A stretch of 8,220 nucleotides of DNA, taken from assembly GCA_964537555.1 (NCBI GenBank), contig CAZIAD010000086.1:1-8220 (forward strand). Direction: 5' to 3'. Shown here piece after piece: positions 5,342-8,220 of the stretch. Source of the stretch: CAYRWR01 sp964537555 (lineage in GTDB: Bacteria > Spirochaetota > Brevinematia > Brevinematales > CAYRWR01). Each line of letters opens with the position of its first letter. Position 1 is the stretch's first letter. The notes beneath the pieces were generated by a model. It saw only the letters and a list, made by a program, of their open reading frames with translations. It was not told the DNA's origin and did no database searches. The translations under genes were made by a program, and so were the position numbers.

Positions 5342-7210
5342 TCAAAGCTGATCACTGACTGGCTTTGGAGGAGAGACTATCCTCTGCCTGTCTGCCAGGT
5401 GCAGAATATCCCTCAGGTTCGATGGAGACTGAGCCTGCATCCAGTCATGAATGAAATCGGGCTGGAGAGTGATCTGGGCTATGGCAGATAAGGCCTGAAG
5501 ATGGAACTGGCGTTCATCCCTGGTCCCTGCCAGTATAAATACGGCTTTGATGGTGGGATATAGGGGTGAGAAGTGTACCCCTTCCTTTATCCTGACGATC
5601 ATAATACGGAATTTTTTCATTCCCTCAATGACTATGTGAGGCACTGCCACCTGGGAATTAAGGGCTGTGCTGCTCTCTTCTTCCCGGGCCAGGAGCAGCT
5701 CAATGATATCCTCCTGACTGATGTCCAGTACTTCTGAGAGTCGGCTGGCACAATGATCTACCAGTCCTTCCAGGCTGAAGGGCCCTTCCATATCTGTGAT
5801 AATGGCAGAATCAACCAGCTTATCAAATCGGTCAAAAATAATGTCATCTCTTTCGGAAAGGATCTCTTTAAGTTCCTGCTCCAGCTCTGCACCCGCCACT
5901 AGCTTCTGGTTAGTCAATCTCTGTAACAACCGAAGCATGGCAAAGGGGCTGTTGTTTTTTCTCTTACCGTATAAGACATAGATCATGACAGCGATGAACA
6001 CCAGGGAGCCTGATATCAGAAGAGCTTCCCAGCCTATATCAATCAGTAATAGGCTGAATAATAAAAGGGACAGAATCTGCAGCCAGGGGTAGAAGGGTGC
6101 CCGGTAACTGGGGCGGTAATTCTGAAGGTGACTCTCTCTCAGGACAATGATAGCTACCTGGGCCAGTATATAACTCAGTATGACTACCGTAGAGGCAGCC
6201 TTGACCAGGACTTCCAGCTTGAGAAAAAAGGAGGCAAAGATAATGAGCCCGGTTATTAAAATAGAGATCACAGGAGTACCGGTCCTGGGGTTTACTTTAT
6301 CTATAAAGGCAGGAATAAGCTGGTCCCGGCTTAGGGCAAAGGGATAACGCGAAGCAGACAGTATGCCGGCATTACCGGTAGAGATAAAGGCTAAAAGTGC
6401 CGCTGCAGTAAGCAGATATCCCCCCACAGGACCCAGAATATTCCGGGCTGAGCTGGCGATAGGAGTGAGATTACCGGAAAGCTGGCCGGCATCGACTGTA
6501 CCTACTGCTACCATAGTGACCAGGGTGTACAACAGGGTCACCACAAAAATACTGGAAAACAGGCCCATAGGGATGTTTTTACGGGGATTCTTTACTTCTT
6601 CTGAAATACTGGCTACCTGCATGAGGCCACCGTAGGCCACAAATACAAATCCGGCCGTCAGAAAGATAGCATTTACGCCGTGGGGGGCAAAGTCAGAAAA
6701 GCGCTGCAGATCTATCATGGGCAGCCCGGTAATCAGGTGGAAGATCATAAGGCCTAAGAGGAGAAGGACAATCACGATCTCGAACTTGCCGGCAGCGCTG
6801 ACCCCTACGATATTGATAGCCAGGAATATTACAGTCAATACACTGGAGCTTAAGATGATATCCAGGCCAAAAGAGAGGTGTAAGATCTCTGAGATCCCGA
6901 TAATAGCAAAAGCTGTCTTAAGTGAAAGGGCAAACCAGCTCAGGAATCCGGCTACGGTACCGAACAGTGGCCCCATGCTACGAGTGATAAAAAAATAATC
7001 TCCCCCGGCCCGGGGCATGGCTGAAGCCAGCTCTACTATACTGAAAGCCCCGAATAAAGCCAGGAGCCCGGCCAGCAGATAGGATATAAAGACACTGGGG
7101 CCGGTATGGGAAAAAGCTATCCCAGGCAGGATAAAGATCCCTGAACTGATCATGGCTCCGGAGGTGATGGCAAATACATCCCAGAAACCCAGGTCTTTTT
7201 TCAGCTTCAT
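5342..7210 (-). CDS. APC-family amino acid permease fused to a PTS EIIA-type domain
   Basis: The 622-residue inner-membrane protein has an APC transporter of about 12 helices (roughly 10-413) followed by a cytoplasmic domain. Helix 1 carries the APC glycine motif GAMISSGIFILPG (18-30). VELASAMPRAGGDYFFITRSMGP (59-81) and FVFVAYGGLMQVASISEEVKNPRKNIPMG (188-216) are typical loops near helices 2-3 and 6-7. After a linker (about 415-475), residues about 476-605 resemble the fructose/mannitol or EIIANtr type of PTS EIIA. The part LLLAREEESSTALNSQVAVPH ends in H525, the expected phospho-accepting histidine, and H570 in RQFHLQALSAIAQI matches the second conserved histidine. Substrate is unknown; an amino acid or similar cation is likely. 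The EIIA part may sense or regulate rather than pass phosphate to sugar, since no PTS gene is near. The ATG has AAGGAGT (7222-7216) 5 nt upstream. Divergent from the gene at 7379. Confidence 0.92.
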   Translation of the reverse strand: MKLKKDLGFWDVFAITSGAMISSGIFILPGIAFSHTGPSVFISYLLAGLLALFGAFSIVELASAMPRAGGDYFFITRSMGPLFGTVAGFLSWFALSLKTAFAIIGISEILHLSFGLDIILSSSVLTVIFLAINIVGVSAAGKFEIVIVLLLLGLMIFHLITGLPMIDLQRFSDFAPHGVNAIFLTAGFVFVAYGGLMQVASISEEVKNPRKNIPMGLFSSIFVVTLLYTLVTMVAVGTVDAGQLSGNLTPIASSARNILGPVGGYLLTAAALLAFISTGNAGILSASRYPFALSRDQLIPAFIDKVNPRTGTPVISILITGLIIFASFFLKLEVLVKAASTVVILSYILAQVAIIVLRESHLQNYRPSYRAPFYPWLQILSLLLFSLLLIDIGWEALLISGSLVFIAVMIYVLYGKRKNNSPFAMLRLLQRLTNQKLVAGAELEQELKEILSERDDIIFDRFDKLVDSAIITDMEGPFSLEGLVDHCASRLSEVLDISQEDIIELLLAREEESSTALNSQVAVPHIVIEGMKKFRIMIVRIKEGVHFSPLYPTIKAVFILAGTRDERQFHLQALSAIAQITLQPDFIHDWMQAQSPSNLRDILHLADRQRIVSPPKPVSDQL

Positions 7211-7227
7211 GATATACTCCTTGGTAA

Positions 7228-7256
7228 AATATAATAAGCACAGTATAAAAATGCAA
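7228..7256 (-). promoter_or_regulatory. Weak candidate promoter for the permease
   Basis: On the minus strand TTGCAT (7256-7251) is followed after 17 nt by TATATT (7233-7228). The -35 match is poor, and a start near 7221 would leave the ribosome binding site at the very end of the transcript. TATACT (7247-7242) is an alternative -10 but has no good -35. Some promoter must lie in the 7211-7366 divergent gap; this is only the best guess. Confidence 0.25.
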
Positions 7257-7341
7257 ATAAGGCAGACCTTACAAGAACAGTAGTTAAACTATATTTTCAA
7301 AAAAAATAATTGTGGAAAATTTCTGATTTTTAGGTATTTCG

Positions 7342-7350
7342 TGGTATTAT
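7342..7350 (+). promoter_or_regulatory. Putative extended -10 promoter of the secreted/membrane protein gene
   Basis: TGGTATTAT fits the extended -10 form TGnTATAAT with one mismatch in the hexamer (7345-7350). The -35 region (about 7320-7327) is weak, as is common for extended -10 promoters, and an A-rich tract (7299-7307) lies further upstream. A start near 7357 would give a leader of about 20 nt. The palindrome TGTATACA (7352-7359) overlaps the expected start point. Confidence 0.45.
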
Positions 7351-7368
7351 ATGTATACACATTGCGGT

Positions 7369-7375
7369 GGAGGTG
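7369..7375 (+). promoter_or_regulatory. Ribosome binding site fixing the ATG at 7379
   Basis: GGAGGTG lies 5 nt (counted from the GGAGG core) before ATG 7379-7381. An in-frame GTG at 7367 would overlap this site and has none of its own, so the longer reading is rejected. The ATG start also puts the signal peptide at the very N-terminus. Confidence 0.8.
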
Positions 7376-7378
7376 AAC

Positions 7379-8176
7379 ATGAGACGCTTGGCTTTTTTTA
7401 TGTTAATGATTTGTATGGGTGTGGTGACAGGGCATGCGGAACTGATACGACTCAAAGACGGCAGTGTCATCAATGGAAGAGTAATAGAGCAAAAAGATAA
7501 CGTAATAGTGATAGAATCCAGTCTGGGACGTATGACCATTCAGAAATACCAGCTCCTTAGCATAGACTATGAAGGAGGCCAGTCAGGCTTTCAAAATCCA
7601 CAGTCACCCCAGGGCCTGCCCTCTCAGAATAATAATACTGACCGTTCTGCTACCATTTACAGACTGGAAAAGATGATCGAGCAGGGAAAAGTACGGAAGT
7701 GGACTCATCAGAATGAATTAAAGAAGCTGGCCGCCCAGTTGCCCTCTGATTACAATCAGTTGATATACAAGAGATTTGAAAAGAAGAATGCTTTGTTCTA
7801 TTCTGTATTGAATATAGTGCCTACTCTGGGTAGTCTGATGCAGGGAGATTACTGGGGTGTAGCTTTGATCAGTCTGGGCTATCTCAGCGCCTACTATCTG
7901 GAGGAAATGTCCTGGTTTTACACTTACAGCTACGACCCTTATGGTTCATATTATTATACTTACGGAATGAATGCTGATTTTTATACGGCTAGTGTGGTCG
8001 TATTTGCTTCTACCCTGGCTTTTAGTCTGATCAGGCCTTATACTTTTAAAAACCGGTATAACAAGAGATTACAAAATGCCCTCATACCTGATATAACTGT
8101 CTCACGGGGAGATGTCTACAAAGTCTATACTTATAATGATAGTGTAAACATGCCGCTATTTACCGCATCGTTTTAA
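7379..8176 (+). CDS. Exported/membrane protein of unknown function, tyrosine-rich
   Basis: I do not recognise a named gene. The 265-residue product starts with a signal peptide (MRRLAFFMLMICMGVVTGHA, cleavage plausible after A20). Residues 21-65 (ELIRLKDGSVINGRVIEQ, then VIVIESSLGRMTIQKYQLLSIDY) form a small beta-rich module of the 'L.DGS.i.G.v' kind, which I associate with secreted spirochaetal proteins. A polar Gln/Asn/Pro linker (67-90) and a charged helix (92-137) follow. Hydrophobic stretches come next (about 138-155, 157-174 and 202-218). Between the second and third lies a loop with 11 tyrosines in residues 172-202. The part NALFYSVLNIVPTLGSLMQGDYWG faintly recalls Borrelia P13-type or DUF5683-like membrane modules, which is a low-certainty idea. 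Location is inner or outer membrane. It is divergent from the permease, with a separate promoter candidate and a hairpin after the stop. Expression of this frame is well supported; function is not. Confidence 0.8.
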   Translation: MRRLAFFMLMICMGVVTGHAELIRLKDGSVINGRVIEQKDNVIVIESSLGRMTIQKYQLLSIDYEGGQSGFQNPQSPQGLPSQNNNTDRSATIYRLEKMIEQGKVRKWTHQNELKKLAAQLPSDYNQLIYKRFEKKNALFYSVLNIVPTLGSLMQGDYWGVALISLGYLSAYYLEEMSWFYTYSYDPYGSYYYTYGMNADFYTASVVVFASTLAFSLIRPYTFKNRYNKRLQNALIPDITVSRGDVYKVYTYNDSVNMPLFTASF

Positions 8177-8189
8177 GAAAACATAGTTT

Positions 8190-8220
8190 AAAAAAAAGGA
8201 GATTGTTCATACAATCTCCT
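8190..8220. terminator. Probable Rho-independent terminator at the window edge
   Basis: AGGAGATTGT (8197-8206) and ACAATCTCCT (8211-8220) form a perfect 10-bp stem with the 4-nt loop TCAT. Eight A residues (8190-8197) precede it. The window ends at the stem, so the T-run expected for plus-strand termination is not visible. The A-run on its left would act as a T-run for a convergent minus-strand gene lying beyond the window. Confidence 0.75.

Noticed and set aside
7367..7378. GTG start at 7367 for the exported protein
   Set aside because: The GTG overlaps GGAGGTG, which is well placed as the ribosome binding site for the ATG at 7379. The ATG also gives a standard signal peptide.
1..8220. Search for CRISPR arrays, tRNA or rRNA genes, insertion sequences and attachment sites
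   Set aside because: No regularly spaced repeats, cloverleaf-like segments, transposase motifs or terminal inverted repeats were seen by eye on either strand.

Overview
The window most likely comes from a spirochaete (Spirochaetota), probably a free-living or Treponema-like member. The strongest evidence is the motility block at the left end. A FliG C-terminus whose last 79 residues read like spirochaetal FliG2 is followed tightly by fliH and fliI, the order of the large spirochaetal flagellar operon. The signal-peptide protein at the right end also looks spirochaetal. Assignment is by recall of families, not by a database search.

Left block, plus strand (1-3024): the end of fliG (motor switch), fliH (export ATPase regulator with an unusually long acidic, proline-rich tail) and fliI (flagellar export ATPase), separated by 13 and 2 nt. 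fliJ, which usually follows fliI, is not here. After the fliI stop there is a good sigma70-type promoter (TTGCCA-17 nt-TACAAT) that appears to start a new two-gene unit: a scramblase/LURP-one/Tubby-like domain protein (3082-3672) and, 4 nt later, trpF (phosphoribosylanthranilate isomerase), alone with no other trp gene. A strong hairpin at 4325-4357 ends this unit. Its A-run and T-run flanks let it also serve the convergent gene.

Middle block, minus strand (4382-7210): a PhnP-like metallo-beta-lactamase-fold hydrolase, and upstream of it a 622-residue fusion of a 12-helix APC amino acid permease with a cytoplasmic PTS EIIA-type domain that keeps both conserved histidines. The 150-nt gap between them carries a clear promoter (TTGACA-16 nt-TAAAAT). 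Its -10 box abuts the longest possible ATG of the hydrolase, so translation more likely starts at an internal TTG with a good ribosome binding site. The gap also holds two copies of a 10-mer (TCACGAGATT), one of them inside the promoter spacer.

Right block, plus strand (7379-8176): a divergently transcribed exported or membrane protein of unknown function with a signal peptide, a small beta-rich N-terminal module, hydrophobic C-terminal segments and a tyrosine-dense loop. A perfect 10-bp hairpin at the window edge is probably its terminator.

No RNA genes, CRISPR arrays, insertion sequences or phage genes were seen. The most unusual items are the permease-EIIA fusion, the FliH tail, the missing fliJ, the Tubby-like gene paired with a lone trpF, and the promoter-based start correction of the hydrolase.
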